From contig JAHEYJ010000007.1 in assembly GCA_023251675.1 (NCBI GenBank), forward strand, positions 1 through 37,820: a stretch of DNA of 37,820 nt, in the 5' to 3' direction. The translations under genes were made by a program, and so were the position numbers. The notes beneath the pieces were generated by a model that worked only from the letters and a program-made list of their open reading frames with translations, was not told where the DNA came from and searched no databases. This DNA is from Bacteroidota bacterium (GTDB lineage Bacteria; Bacteroidota; Bacteroidia; Palsa-948). Below are positions 9,511-18,224 of the stretch, in pieces (within the stretch, counting starts at the first letter, position 1; each line of letters starts with the position of its first letter).

Positions 9511-10698
9511 CTATTTTATGACTTCAATTACTTGTCCGGCACCCACTGTTCTTCCACCTTCACGGATAGCAAAGCGCAGTCCTTTATCCATAGCTACAGG
9601 CTGTATTAATTCAACCTGGATGGTTACGTTGTCGCCAGGCATTACCATTTCGCGTCCTTCAGGAAGCGTACAGGTTCCCGTTACGTCAGTTGTACGCATG
9701 TAAAACTGAGGGCGGTAGTTATTATGGAATGGAGTATGACGTCCGCCTTCTTCTTTTTTCAGAACGTAAACTTCCGCTTTGAAAATAGTGTGGGGTGTAA
9801 TCGTTCCCGGTTTGGCAAGCACCATTCCTCTCCAGATGTCTTTTTTATCAATACCACGGAGCAGCAGTCCTGCATTGTCACCCGCCTGGCCTGAGTCAAG
9901 TTCTTTGCGGAACATTTCAACGCCGGTGATAACGGATTTCATTTTTTCAGGGCGCATTCCCACGATTTCAATTTCCTCTCCAACCTTACAAATGCCTTGC
10001 TCAATTCTTCCGGTAGCAACCGTTCCGCGTCCGGTGATCGAGAAAATATCTTCCACGGGCATAATGAATGGTTTGTCAACGATACGAACAGGCAGCGGGA
10101 TGTAGGAGTCAACAGCATCCATGAGTTCCATGATTTTAGGAACCCATTTTGGATCTTTGTTCATTCCGCCAAGAGCAGACCCTTTGATGATCGGAGTGTT
10201 CTTGCCATCATATCCATAAAAAGTGAGCAGGTCACGAATTTCTACTTCAACCAGTTCGATAAGATCCGGATCGTCAACCATGTCCACTTTATTCATGAAC
10301 ACAACTACCTGCGGAACTCCAACCTGGCGTGCCAGAAGAATATGTTCGCGTGTTTGTGGCATGGGGCCATCTGTAGCGGCAACGACGAGAATTGCGCCGT
10401 CCATCTGTGCAGCACCGGTAACCATGTTTTTTACATAGTCGGCGTGACCGGGACAGTCCACGTGCGCATAGTGGCGTTTCTCAGTAGAATATTCTACGTG
10501 TGCGGTATTGATCGTAATACCACGCTCTTTTTCTTCAGGAGCATTATCAATAGAAGCAAAGTCACGCACGGATGCAAGACCTTTATCTGCAAGCACCATA
10601 GTGATTGCTGCTGTAAGCGTAGTTTTACCGTGATCGACGTGACCGATTGTTCCAATGTTTACGTGTGGTTTGGAACGGTCGAATTTTTCTTTTGCCAT
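9511..10698 (-). CDS. tuf: Elongation factor Tu
   Basis: EF-Tu delivers aminoacyl-tRNA to the ribosome using GTP. The protein is 395 aa, full length. The P-loop GHVDHGKT is at residues 19-26, and the effector threonine lies in [12 protein letters not shown]. Further GTPase motifs DCPGHADY and NKVDMV are intact. Domain 3 contains [21 protein letters not shown]. The ATG at 10698 is preceded by a well-formed Bacteroidota promoter at 10764-10793 as well as by the upstream tRNA genes. It may therefore be transcribed both with the tRNAs and alone. Confidence 0.99.
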   Translation of the reverse strand: MAKEKFDRSKPHVNIGTIGHVDHGKTTLTAAITMVLADKGLASVRDFASIDNAPEEKERGITINTAHVEYSTEKRHYAHVDCPGHADYVKNMVTGAAQMDGAILVVAATDGPMPQTREHILLARQVGVPQVVVFMNKVDMVDDPDLIELVEVEIRDLLTFYGYDGKNTPIIKGSALGGMNKDPKWVPKIMELMDAVDSYIPLPVRIVDKPFIMPVEDIFSITGRGTVATGRIEQGICKVGEEIEIVGMRPEKMKSVITGVEMFRKELDSGQAGDNAGLLLRGIDKKDIWRGMVLAKPGTITPHTIFKAEVYVLKKEEGGRHTPFHNNYRPQFYMRTTDVTGTCTLPEGREMVMPGDNVTIQVELIQPVAMDKGLRFAIREGGRTVGAGQVIEVIK

Positions 10699-10758
10699 AG
10701 TGAAAAAGTGTTTAAAGTTTTAAACGATTGATTCTTAAATAATAAAAAATATTTTAAG

Positions 10759-10793
10759 GGGTGCGAATATAGATAATATTTTCTCACCCCCAA
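10759..10793 (-). promoter_or_regulatory. tuf promoter (TTG-N19-TATATTCG)
   Basis: On the minus strand TTG (10793-10791), 19 bases and TATATTCG (10771-10764) match the Bacteroidota sigma-A consensus TTG-N19-TAnnTTTG with one mismatch. The -7 box is followed by CACCCC. The same TATATTCGCRCCCC string precedes rpsU. Inverted GGGGTG/CACCCC copies (10785-10790 and 10759-10764) bracket the -7 region, which could be an operator or simply leader structure. Confidence 0.65.
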
Positions 10794-10881
10794 TCAAAAA
10801 AATAACATTTTTTCCTGAAATTTATGGCCTGCAGGGAAGCGTTTTGGGACCATAAATCCGGAAGGAATTTGTTGAAAACAG

Positions 10882-10954
10882 AGCCAATGACCAGGATCGA
10901 ACTGGTGACCTCGTCCTTACCATGGACGCGCTCTACCAACTGAGCTACATTGGC
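10882..10954 (-). tRNA. tRNA-Thr (anticodon GGT)
   Basis: The 73-nt cloverleaf has acceptor GCCAATG with CATTGGC. The anticodon stem CGTCC/GGACG holds loop ATGGTAA (anticodon GGT), and the T-arm contains GTTCGATCC. No encoded CCA. It is the last tRNA before tuf. Confidence 0.97.
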
Positions 10955-10985
10955 AATTAACTCAGTTAATAATTAATAGTTCGCG

Positions 10986-11007
10986 GCTAATCGGGAGAAC
11001 GATTAGC
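10986..11007. other. Inverted repeat in tRNA spacer
   Basis: GCTAATCG and CGATTAGC are perfect 8-bp arms around a 6-base loop, between tRNA-Thr(GGT) and tRNA-Gly(TCC). It is probably a structured spacer for tRNA precursor processing. No U-run follows it. Confidence 0.5.
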
Positions 11008-11063
11008 AAACCAGTGCCGTCTCTGGCAGAAAACGATTAACATTAACTTTTCAAAAGAACGAG

Positions 11064-11136
11064 AGCGGAAGACGGGACTCGAACCCGCAACATTCAGCTT
11101 GGAAGGCTGAAGCTCTACCAATTGAGCTACTTCCGC
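11064..11136 (-). tRNA. tRNA-Gly (anticodon TCC)
   Basis: The 73-nt cloverleaf has acceptor GCGGAAG with CTTCCGC. The anticodon stem TCAGC/GCTGA holds loop CTTCCAA (anticodon TCC), and the T-arm contains GTTCGAGTC. It lies in the Thr-Tyr-Gly-Thr cluster upstream of tuf. Confidence 0.97.
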
Positions 11137-11141
11137 ATTTT

Positions 11142-11205
11142 ATCATCCAAAGCCTTGGCGAAGGATGATGGTAATCTTTGCCCGCCTTCGTTAAAACTTC
11201 GGCGG
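11142..11205. repeat. Two palindromic elements between tRNA-Gly and tRNA-Tyr
   Basis: Two adjacent imperfect hairpins are present. ATCATCC/GGATGAT lies at 11142-11169, with an interior containing CCTTGGCGAAGG-like sequence. CCGCC/GGCGG lies at 11182-11205, around TTCGTTAAAACTTC. They resemble dispersed extragenic palindromes. A TCCGC/GCGGA hairpin with a related core is at 28170-28196. Confidence 0.55.
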
Positions 11206-11211
11206 ACGAAG

Positions 11212-11294
11212 TGGGGAGACAAGGATTTGAACCTTGGAACTCCGAAGAGGACAGATTTACAGTCTGTTGCCTTTGACCACTTGGCTATCTCCCC
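11212..11294 (-). tRNA. tRNA-Tyr (anticodon GTA)
   Basis: This is an 83-nt class II tRNA with a long variable arm. The acceptor is GGGGAGA with TCTCCCC. The anticodon stem CAGAC/ATCTG region holds GTA, the variable stem contains CCTCTTCGGAG, and the T-arm contains GTTCAAATC. The discriminator base is A. Confidence 0.96.
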
Positions 11295-11397
11295 AGCAAT
11301 AGAAACAAGTTTGAAGTTTTCCCGTGAGGGACTCCTTTCGGAGCAAGTTTATAGGTTAAAACAAGGAACAACAAACACGAAAAAAAGAACACGCATG

Positions 11398-11470
<73 letters not shown>

Positions 11471-11536
11471 TGATGAAATTCATAATTCAAAAAAACATAT
11501 TGTACCTTAGATCGAATAAACGGTCATTCGGGCCGG

Positions 11537-11564
11537 CAAAAGTAGGAAACATTTCTTACCTCAA
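11537..11564 (-). promoter_or_regulatory. Promoter of the tRNA-tuf cluster
   Basis: TACTTTTG (11544-11537) is an exact TAnnTTTG -7 box. A TTG lies 17 bases upstream (11564-11562). Position and orientation fit a start of transcription for tRNA-Thr(TGT), Tyr, Gly, Thr(GGT) and tuf. The spacing is slightly shorter than the 19 bases seen at the other promoters here. Confidence 0.6.
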
Positions 11565-11604
11565 GCAAGAAGAAGAAAATTTTTACAAAGGAGGTTGACG
11601 GAAC

Positions 11605-11940
11605 TTATTCGCCAAAGCTGGCCGATTCTTTTCTCCGGGCTAAACTACGGCGGGATTTCTCCTTTCGTTTTTTTAGCTGCTGCTTTAAGGCCTCGGTGCA
11701 TTCATCGGTGGCTTCTTCAAATGATACACACTGGCGTTTTACAAAGAGGTCATTGCCGGGAACATGTATCTTTATTTCAACGACTTTATTTTCTGCATTT
11801 TCTGATTTGTCGACCCTTAAAAAGATTTCACAGCCTATAATAGCATCAAAGAAATGACTGAGCTTGTCAACTTTTTTGTTGATAAGCGTAAGCAGTTTTG
11901 TATCTGCATCAAAATGAATGGAGTGGATTTGAATGTTCAT
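11605..11940 (-). CDS. hpf: Ribosome hibernation-promoting factor, short form
   Basis: This is a cytoplasmic ribosome-binding protein of the HPF/RaiA family that silences ribosomes in stationary phase. At 111 aa it is the short form, a single S30AE-type domain without the C-terminal dimerisation domain. It begins MNIQIHSIHFDADTKLL. The basic tail (KQQLKKRKEKSRRSLARRK) fits rRNA binding. The ATG at 11940 lies 23 bases downstream of the XerC-like gene, so the two probably share a transcript. Short versus long form is judged from length alone. Confidence 0.88.
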   Translation of the reverse strand: MNIQIHSIHFDADTKLLTLINKKVDKLSHFFDAIIGCEIFLRVDKSENAENKVVEIKIHVPGNDLFVKRQCVSFEEATDECTEALKQQLKKRKEKSRRSLARRKESASFGE

Positions 11941-11963
11941 AGATGAAATATAAGTATAAGTGA

Positions 11964-12845
11964 TTATGCTTTTGGGTGAGCTTTCGAATATACAGATTTT
12001 AATTTCTCGATTGTGTTGTGAGTATAAACTTGTGTGGCGGCAAGGCTGGCATGTCCAAGAAGTTCTTTGATCGCATTCAGATTTGCTCCGTTATTTAAAA
12101 GGTGTGTAGCAAAAGTGTGTCTGAGAACGTGCGGACTTTTTTTAGACAGGGTTGTTACTTTGGTTAATAGTTCCGTTACAATGCGGTATACGGCAGATGG
12201 ATTAATTTGGTTTCCTTTTTTTGTAATAAAAAGAAAATTGTTCCTGGCTTTGATGGTTCTGTTTCTTTCCGCAACATATTCTTTTATTAGTAGTATCAGT
12301 TCCGAATGGACCGGAATGAGCCGCTCCTTATTTCTTTTTCCAAGTACTTTAATAGTGCTGTTATTGAAGTTGATGTCTGTTTCCTTTACATTCATCAGTT
12401 CTGCCCGCCGCATGCCGGTGGAATAGAGCATTTCGATAATTAATAAGTTTCGCTTTCCTTCAAAATTATTTTCGAAAGTAACATCCTCGATCAGGTTGTT
12501 CATTTTACTTTCTTCCACAAAAACAGGGAGGCGTTTAGGCGTTTTTGGAGCCTGGATCTTATGCATCGGGTTTGTTTCAACCGCTTTTTCCCTTAGCAAA
12601 AACCGGTAATACGATTTCAAGGTACTTATCTTCCGGTTGGTGGACCGAGCGGAGATTTTATTTTCCATGAGTGACACTACCCATGACCGGATGATTGAAT
12701 AATTTACTTCCTTGATATCGTCAAGCCGGTACACATTTTTCAGGTATAAATAAAACTGGTCCAGGTCAGTAGCGTAGGAGAGGACCGTGTGCGGGGACAT
12801 CCGTTTTTCGAACTTCAGGAAATTAATGAACGCTTCTTTATTCAC
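11964..12845 (-). CDS. xerC: XerC/XerD-family tyrosine recombinase
   Basis: This is a site-specific tyrosine recombinase that most likely resolves chromosome dimers at dif. With a GTG start at 12845 it is 293 aa, the normal Xer length. The N-terminal SAM-like domain (KRMSPHTVLSYATDL) is followed by the catalytic domain with R146 (STGMRRAEL), K170, H239 and R242 (HVLRHTFATHLL), H265 (LLGHASL) and Y274 (QVYTH). The frame is open to a TTG at 12923. That start is rejected because it lies in the rpsU terminator hairpin. Whether it is XerC or XerD cannot be settled from one protein. Confidence 0.9.
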   Translation of the reverse strand: MNKEAFINFLKFEKRMSPHTVLSYATDLDQFYLYLKNVYRLDDIKEVNYSIIRSWVVSLMENKISARSTNRKISTLKSYYRFLLREKAVETNPMHKIQAPKTPKRLPVFVEESKMNNLIEDVTFENNFEGKRNLLIIEMLYSTGMRRAELMNVKETDINFNNSTIKVLGKRNKERLIPVHSELILLIKEYVAERNRTIKARNNFLFITKKGNQINPSAVYRIVTELLTKVTTLSKKSPHVLRHTFATHLLNNGANLNAIKELLGHASLAATQVYTHNTIEKLKSVYSKAHPKA

Positions 12846-12877
12846 AATAAGGTAATTTAAGGAACAAACGTAAGCAT

Positions 12878-12918
12878 AAAAAAAATATTGCGGACTGAAA
12901 CTGAATTCAATCCGCAAT
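12878..12918 (-). terminator. Intrinsic terminator of rpsU
   Basis: On the minus strand the 8-bp stem ATTGCGGA/TCCGCAAT (12918-12887) is followed by AT and eight T residues (12885-12878). This is a textbook rho-independent terminator, placed 28 bases after the rpsU stop. It lies upstream of the GTG start of the recombinase gene and excludes the more distal TTG start. Confidence 0.85.
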
Positions 12919-12946
12919 GGCAATAGGTTTGTGCAAGAGAAGAGGT

Positions 12947-13138
12947 TTACTCTTCCGCTTCTATAAGGCGCTGTTTGTGTTTAGCGCGTTTGATCGTTTC
13001 TCTTCGGGCAATGGATGGTTTGGTGAATACCTGTCGTTTACGAAGTTCGCGCAACGTTCCTGTTTTCTCAAATTTCTTTTTGAGTTTCTTCAGCGCTTTC
13101 TCAACGCCTTCGCCTTCTTTTACCTGTACTATTAGCAT
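12947..13138 (-). CDS. rpsU: 30S ribosomal protein bS21
   Basis: This is a small basic protein of the 30S platform, 63 aa, starting MLIVQVKEGEGVEKALKK at the ATG at 13138. The lysine/arginine-rich sequence with RRETIKRAKHKQR matches bS21. It has its own likely promoter upstream and an intrinsic terminator downstream, so it is probably a single-gene unit. In some Bacteroidota bS21 sequesters the anti-Shine-Dalgarno sequence of 16S rRNA; the sequence here cannot show that. Confidence 0.96.
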   Translation of the reverse strand: MLIVQVKEGEGVEKALKKLKKKFEKTGTLRELRKRQVFTKPSIARRETIKRAKHKQRLIEAEE

Positions 13139-13165
13139 TTTTGTTTCTTTGTTATTATTGGGGCG

Positions 13166-13173
13166 CGAATATA
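13166..13173 (-). promoter_or_regulatory. rpsU -7 box TATATTCG
   Basis: TATATTCG followed by CGCCCC repeats almost exactly the tuf promoter element (TATATTCGCACCCC). There is no clear TTG 19 bases upstream, so only the -7 element is supported. It lies 28 bases before the rpsU ATG. Confidence 0.45.
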
Positions 13174-13300
13174 AGAATTTATTTATTCACTGTTATTTAA
13201 TCTTTTTCTCGAGTTTTATTTTGCTCATTTTGCACTTGCCGGGTTCGTTTAAGATTGCATGACGCTTAATTACCACGTACTACTGCCGGCAGTGTGAATC

Positions 13301-14398
13301 TTACTTCTTTTCTATGAGCTCCATGCCGCATACGGGGCATTTACCCGGTGATTTACTTTGGCTGCCTTCGCATTTCATCGGGCATTCATAAACGATTTCC
13401 CCGGCTTTGGCAGTGAGGTTTTTAGCAGTAAGGAATCTATAAGAAACACCTAAAGTTACGGGTGTGGAAACCATCTGAGAGCCATTGACATATTGGTAGA
13501 CAGGTATTTCGCCAAGAACATAAATTGAGAATGCTTTTATGTTATAACTGATCTGCGGCGCCAGAATGATCTTTTTACTGCCTGTTGATTTGCGGTCAAT
13601 ATTATAATAAGAACGAAGTTTTATATGTTTTGCCCCGTCTAAAGTATCTATCCATTCACCTTTCAATTGCAGCGTAACTCCTAATGATTTGAAAAATGTT
13701 TTGCCGGCAAAGAGACCAGCACTTGCATAATCGCCAAATTTTATACCTAGAGAATTCCATCCCTTTCTTATATAAGTTGAATTTGCAAAAAGCCTGAAAT
13801 TATGTTTAGGAAATCCTCTGTAGAAGAAGGCATACAAAATAATATCCTGTGAGCCTGTTGTGGGCTGAAGAAGGGGTGGCATTATCGCATAGATCCGGTG
13901 TCCGTTGGGATTGTAATATACTACCGTAGAATCCATGTGTTTTCCGAGAGGGTATTTATATCCAAGCCCTACTGTAATATCCACCCGCTTTTTTTCATTT
14001 ACACGGCTGTAAATATCATATTTAGGAAACACGATCAGGTCTCCGATCCCGGAAGAGTACATCGTATCAATTCCATGCAACCCTTTCTCTTTTTTATCGA
14101 TAAAATAACCGGCTTCAACGGAAACAGTTAGCTCTTTTGTAACGCCATAGGCTAAGCGGGTATAAATATATTTGCTGTTAAAATTATCAAACAAGGAAGT
14201 TGTGTCTTTATCGCCGGAAAAAAACTTATTGCCGTTAATGTACTGAAAGCTGGAGCCTAATTCCATTTGTTTTGCAAGTAAAACTCCGGGTGAACTGCCG
14301 CCGGCTATAGGGCAGCCGCTTCCCCCGGAACAACATCCTTGTCCGTAAAGCGGGTGTGAAAATAAAAAAACGGCAAAAGAAAGAATAATAAATCTCAT
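13301..14398 (-). CDS. Outer-membrane beta-barrel protein with C-terminal heavy-metal-binding domain
   Basis: The 365-aa protein has a signal peptide (MRFIILSFAVFLFSHPLYG) followed by a cysteine/glycine-rich stretch (GCCSGGSGC). A long region of alternating beta-strand pattern then looks like a 'transporter'-type outer-membrane barrel. Residues 337-365 form a heavy-metal-binding domain, YECPMKCEG, then PGKCPVCGMELIEKK. Similar HMBDs occur in the efflux locus at 19.9-26.5 kb, but this gene is separated from it by three T9SS cargo genes. A barrel with a metal site hung on its C-terminus suggests metal sensing or capture at the outer membrane. The function is inferred from the domain only. Confidence 0.7.
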   Translation of the reverse strand: MRFIILSFAVFLFSHPLYGQGCCSGGSGCPIAGGSSPGVLLAKQMELGSSFQYINGNKFFSGDKDTTSLFDNFNSKYIYTRLAYGVTKELTVSVEAGYFIDKKEKGLHGIDTMYSSGIGDLIVFPKYDIYSRVNEKKRVDITVGLGYKYPLGKHMDSTVVYYNPNGHRIYAIMPPLLQPTTGSQDIILYAFFYRGFPKHNFRLFANSTYIRKGWNSLGIKFGDYASAGLFAGKTFFKSLGVTLQLKGEWIDTLDGAKHIKLRSYYNIDRKSTGSKKIILAPQISYNIKAFSIYVLGEIPVYQYVNGSQMVSTPVTLGVSYRFLTAKNLTAKAGEIVYECPMKCEGSQSKSPGKCPVCGMELIEKK

Positions 14399-14564
14399 AG
14401 GCAGAAGGTAAAAGTAACGGTTTGAATTTCTTGTTAAACAACAAAGAGTGCAAAGTCGCTCTCGTTATCGAAAGGCATAAGGAATGCAAATAAAATTTTT
14501 GTATTCCTTGTGCGCTTGTGCTACAATGTTTTTATAAAATAGTTTTGATGAAAATTAAAACGGG

Positions 14565-15455
14565 CTAATTGATTACGATTTTTTTCACTTCTGTTCCATC
14601 ATCGGCAATTACATTTATGAAATATTCTCCTTTTGCAATTCCGTCAATGCTCAAAGAATATTTTGTAGCGCCATTGACCGACCCAATATCCGCTTCTTTC
14701 ACCAGCTTTCCATTCAGATCGATCATTTGAATTTCTATGTTCTGCGATTTTTCTAAATTAAAATCAACAAAAAAAGTTGTGCTGGATGGATTAGGGTAGA
14801 TAGTAAGGCCTCTTACACCACGTGCCTGATCTTCCACAAACGTTGCAGTGCCTGAAAAAGCAAGGTTATCTACCCAGAGATAATCAAGATTTGTCGGAGA
14901 CGAGCCGCTGGCCTTCAGAAAGATAATACAACTGTCAGGCATATTGCCGCTTACGTAGGAAAAATTGATAGAGAAGGTTGCCCAACTCATCGCCATTCCC
15001 GATAATGTTTGAGTGGCAGTTGCTACCACCTCTCGTACTTTTGTAGTGGAATTCCATTTCGTGAGTGTAGCAGTAATTGATCCTTGGCTGCTTCCGTAAA
15101 TCATATGCTGCCATGATCCGGTAAGTTTTGCCGGCTGCGAACTAAAAGCAAATCCTGATTTGGGCTGCATGGTAAGGGTATCTAATTTTCCGCTTACAGC
15201 AATTCCGTTCGCTACTCCTGCCGGAGTCGTCTTTGAAGTGAGCTTTAAGTAGGAAGAACCTGGATTTCCAGGAGTTCCCTTTTCGGCCGTATAAATACTG
15301 GCTGCTTTTGTTGTATTATTCATCGTTCCCCATTGCGCAGGGACAGAATAGGAACCCATGCTGGTCCATGTTTCAAATCCTTGATTCGGGATCGTCTGCG
15401 CAAATGCGGCAACAGATAAAAGGCAGCAAGCCGCGATCGTATAACTTTTTTTCAT
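14565..15455 (-). CDS. Secreted T9SS cargo protein of unknown function
   Basis: The 296-aa protein has a signal peptide (MKKSYTIAACCLLSVAAFAQ). The ~180-residue beta-rich body starts NQGFETWTSMGSYSVPAQW, a pattern common to Bacteroidota extracellular jelly-roll modules. The C-terminal sorting domain (about residues 218-296) begins TIYPNPSSTTFFV and ends KKIVIN, typical of type A T9SS signals, so the protein is probably exported across the outer membrane and its CTD removed. I cannot assign a substrate. The next gene downstream is the HMBD barrel; the next upstream is another T9SS protein. Confidence 0.75.
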   Translation of the reverse strand: MKKSYTIAACCLLSVAAFAQTIPNQGFETWTSMGSYSVPAQWGTMNNTTKAASIYTAEKGTPGNPGSSYLKLTSKTTPAGVANGIAVSGKLDTLTMQPKSGFAFSSQPAKLTGSWQHMIYGSSQGSITATLTKWNSTTKVREVVATATQTLSGMAMSWATFSINFSYVSGNMPDSCIIFLKASGSSPTNLDYLWVDNLAFSGTATFVEDQARGVRGLTIYPNPSSTTFFVDFNLEKSQNIEIQMIDLNGKLVKEADIGSVNGATKYSLSIDGIAKGEYFINVIADDGTEVKKIVIN

Positions 15456-15515
15456 AGAAAAACAGATTAGTTTTAGATATTGTTTAGGGTAAAGGGTAGT
15501 GTTTGATAAACGTAA

Positions 15516-16292
15516 TTAATGAACGACCGTTAGCTTGGCTGTTTGAGTTGCCTCTCCTGCATGTAATTCTACAAAATAAACTCCTTCACTAAGAGATTCC
15601 ATATTTATCGGGTATTCATGTTTGCCGGGAGATTGTGTTCCAACAAAGGCTGTATTTATTTTTTCTCCAAGTAGGTTTAATAAATCAATACGGACCTTTG
15701 TTGAATTGGTAAGCGTATAATTAATTTTTGAATTTGATGATGCGGGATTTGGAAATACATTTAATCCTAAACGGATATCATTGTTATCTGCAATACCCGA
15801 AGCGGCCAGCGCATTATTAATGCCGGTTTGTAATGGTCCGGTTGTAATGGCGCCATTCACATTATAAAAAACCGTATGGGTACTGCCTCCAAGGACAATC
15901 GTTTTTTGCATTTCACCGCCAGGGCCGCCGTAATCGGCCATATTGATTGCCGCATTTGAAAAAGTTGAATTGGGGGATATGCTGTTTGTACTTGCCCAGC
16001 TTACTAAATCAACACAAAGATCATCAGCATAGTCATCAACAAGATAAAACTTAACTCTTCCGGGATAAGAAGAAGAATAACCCTGGGCTGTTGTTGCTGC
16101 GGTAGAAGCAACCGGTATGCATGCAATGCAAGGCATCACCCACGTGATCACAACTACAGTCCCTGCATCGAGTTCTGCAAAAAGATGATGCGAGTTGCTG
16201 GCACAATCATTAACAGTGAAATCTACAGCTGTTTGAGAAAAACCAACATTTGCCGTTATTGCAATGCATAAAGAGAGTAGTGTTTTTTTCAT
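15516..16292 (-). CDS. Thioredoxin-like protein with T9SS sorting domain
   Basis: The 258-aa protein has a signal peptide (ending NVGFSQ). A thioredoxin-like domain carries a CxxC motif at C55-C58 (VMPCIACIP) in the position expected after the first beta-alpha unit. The C-terminal sorting domain (about residues 180-258) begins LNVFPNPASSNSK and ends TAKLTVVH. It is a paralogue of the damaged gene at 28836-29378: both share a DFxxxDC start, CxxC, and a YGGxG segment. It probably acts outside the cell in thiol-disulfide chemistry, but redox activity is inferred only from CxxC. Confidence 0.75.
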   Translation of the reverse strand: MKKTLLSLCIAITANVGFSQTAVDFTVNDCASNSHHLFAELDAGTVVVITWVMPCIACIPVASTAATTAQGYSSSYPGRVKFYLVDDYADDLCVDLVSWASTNSISPNSTFSNAAINMADYGGPGGEMQKTIVLGGSTHTVFYNVNGAITTGPLQTGINNALAASGIADNNDIRLGLNVFPNPASSNSKINYTLTNSTKVRIDLLNLLGEKINTAFVGTQSPGKHEYPINMESLSEGVYFVELHAGEATQTAKLTVVH

Positions 16293-16550
16293 AGGGTATA
16301 TTTTAAATAGGGTGGGTTATGTTTATAATTTATAAAAGTAGTATTGAATTCATTTGTTTTAAAACTAAAGATAGCCTTTTTTATATTTCCTAATGAAATC
16401 GTTTATAATATAACTATTTCATTATTAGCAGAATGCATGTTAAATAACATTGATTCATAATTCATCTTTTTAATTAGAATAAAAGGTTGCAAATGAAATA
16501 AACCCGACGCAAAATTTTAAAGTAGTTTTTGATCATTTGATAATTATTAT

Positions 16551-17882
16551 TTAATGGATGATAATGAGTTTTTGAACCGAACGGGCTGAGCGATCCGTTT
16601 TAAATTTTTCCGAAGAATCGAATCCTTGAACGAAATATATTCCGCCAGGAAGATAGGGATTTATATTTTCCTGTTTGCCGTGTATGGTTGCTTGAAAAAC
16701 AAGTTTGCCAAATACATCGTAAATATTTAAATGGTTAGTTGCGGATGGCAACTGGCAGATTGTAAACTTGCCTTCAGCAGGATTGGGATAAATCTGAAAC
16801 GATAAATCCGAGGCTTTATGCTCTTGGATTCCAACAGAACCGTCCCACTTTGCAATATAATTAACGGTGGTCGTATCTGCTTTTGTGAAATAGCCTCCGG
16901 CATAAATTTCGCCATTGAAAGTTCCCAGCACACGCACGCCATCGTTCATCCCGCCGGCCATAGCCGACCAGTTATTCCCATCCCAGCCAGCAACGCGATT
17001 GGCGGAAATTCCACCTGCTGTAGTGAACCATCCGGCTGCATATAAATTCCCTGAGAATGAAAGCAGCGCATTCACAGAACTATTTGTGCCGCTTCCCAGT
17101 GCTGTCCAAGTATTTCCATCCCATACGGCAATGTTGCTTGCCGGATTTCCACCCGCTTGTGTGAAAATGCCACCGGCATATAATTTTCCGTTGTGCGCTT
17201 CCAATGCGTAAACATATCCGTTGATCCCGCTGCCCACAACTGACCAATTTGTTCCATTCCATTTGGCAATATTATTCGCAGCGATTCCTCCTGCGGAATC
17301 AAATTGTCCGCCTATATACAATTCGCTGTTGTAAACGGTCATTGTATGAATAACATTATTTGTTCCGCTGGTGAGCGAATCCCATTGTGTTCCGTTGAAC
17401 CGGGCAATATTGTTTACGGTAATTCCACCGGCAGTAGGAAACCCGCCGCTAATGTAAAGTTCGCCGTTATAAACAGTCAGGTGCTGCACACTGCAGTTCC
17501 CGGTAGTAAATCCAATTGAATCCCAGCTGGTCCCATTCCATCGGGAGAAATATCTTCTGATCTTGTTTCCGGCTTTTGTAAAGGAACCGCCGGCATAAAG
17601 CTGATTGTTATAGAGGGCAACAGTACTTACATAGCCGTTAGATAAACCGGTACCCATGGTATCCCAATTGAATCCATCCCACTGCGCGATGCGGCTGCAT
17701 GAAAAGCCATTTGCAGTATCAAACTGGCCGCCTGCGTATAAGCGGTTGCTGATCGGATCGTTTGCAAGAGAAAATACCGCATAATCAAAGCCGCTGCCAA
17801 CGGGTTGCCATGTTTGACTCTGGGCTGAAAAATTCTCTGCAGACAGCATATACATATATGTTGCAATCAGAAAAATTTTCAC
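16551..17882 (-). CDS. Secreted beta-propeller-like repeat protein with T9SS sorting domain
   Basis: The 443-aa protein consists mostly of seven repeats of about 43 residues. Their consensus is LYxGGxFxxAGG, then xNxIAxWDGxxW, then xxLGSGxN; residues about 24-355 are covered, which fits a seven-bladed propeller. The last ~80 residues are a T9SS sorting domain (FQIYPNPAEGKF to QKLIIIH). That domain has an extra arginine/serine stretch (KFKTDRSARSV) just before the final strand, which most CTDs lack. The start is a GTG at 17882; using the first internal ATG would cut away most of the signal peptide. It follows the cytochrome lipoprotein gene by 56 bases. Confidence 0.72.
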   Translation of the reverse strand: MKIFLIATYMYMLSAENFSAQSQTWQPVGSGFDYAVFSLANDPISNRLYAGGQFDTANGFSCSRIAQWDGFNWDTMGTGLSNGYVSTVALYNNQLYAGGSFTKAGNKIRRYFSRWNGTSWDSIGFTTGNCSVQHLTVYNGELYISGGFPTAGGITVNNIARFNGTQWDSLTSGTNNVIHTMTVYNSELYIGGQFDSAGGIAANNIAKWNGTNWSVVGSGINGYVYALEAHNGKLYAGGIFTQAGGNPASNIAVWDGNTWTALGSGTNSSVNALLSFSGNLYAAGWFTTAGGISANRVAGWDGNNWSAMAGGMNDGVRVLGTFNGEIYAGGYFTKADTTTVNYIAKWDGSVGIQEHKASDLSFQIYPNPAEGKFTICQLPSATNHLNIYDVFGKLVFQATIHGKQENINPYLPGGIYFVQGFDSSEKFKTDRSARSVQKLIIIH

Positions 17883-17938
17883 AGTAGATGGTTTGTTTTA
17901 TTTATCGTGTCAAATAAAGGTAGTATTTCAATCCATAG

Positions 17939-18211
17939 CTACTCCTCGTTTGCGGTTTTTAAGAACTCAATTATTTTTGTTTCTTCATAATGGGTCAGGT
18001 TGGCCCTGATACGCATGTGCGTTCCAATGGTCTCCCATCTGTAATCGCTGTAGGCGGAGGGTGAAGGAACGCTGTGACACCGGCTGCAATTCTCTCCCCA
18101 AAGTTGAACGCCGCTTTTATCTGAAAGTTTTTCAGAAGAAGAACAGCTATTTAAAATGATTGTGGTGATGAGCAATGCCGGAAAACAAAACTGTATGATT
18201 TTCTTTTTCAT
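17939..18211 (-). CDS. Small c-type cytochrome lipoprotein
   Basis: The 90-aa protein has a lipoprotein signal with lipobox ILNSC (C23). One haem-attachment motif CSRCH (C42, C45, H46) is present, and M66 is a possible axial ligand. It would be a periplasm-facing monohaem electron carrier anchored to a membrane. It lies 13 bases downstream of the porin-like gene and is the last gene of the tightly packed efflux run. A partner protein is not evident, so its link to metal export is inferred from position alone. Confidence 0.8.
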   Translation of the reverse strand: MKKKIIQFCFPALLITTIILNSCSSSEKLSDKSGVQLWGENCSRCHSVPSPSAYSDYRWETIGTHMRIRANLTHYEETKIIEFLKTANEE

Positions 18212-18224
18212 TTTATTTTCTCAT

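Noticed and set aside
10986-11007. Transcription terminator between tRNA genes
   Set aside because: The hairpin lacks a U-run on either strand and the tRNA cluster continues through it.
12846-12923. TTG start giving the Xer recombinase 26 extra residues
   Set aside because: The extension is the rpsU terminator hairpin and its T-run. The GTG at 12845 gives the usual family N-terminus.
13282-13293. ACTGCCGGCAGT palindrome as a terminator for the HMBD-barrel gene
   Set aside because: The stem is short with no loop room and no T-run follows on the minus strand.
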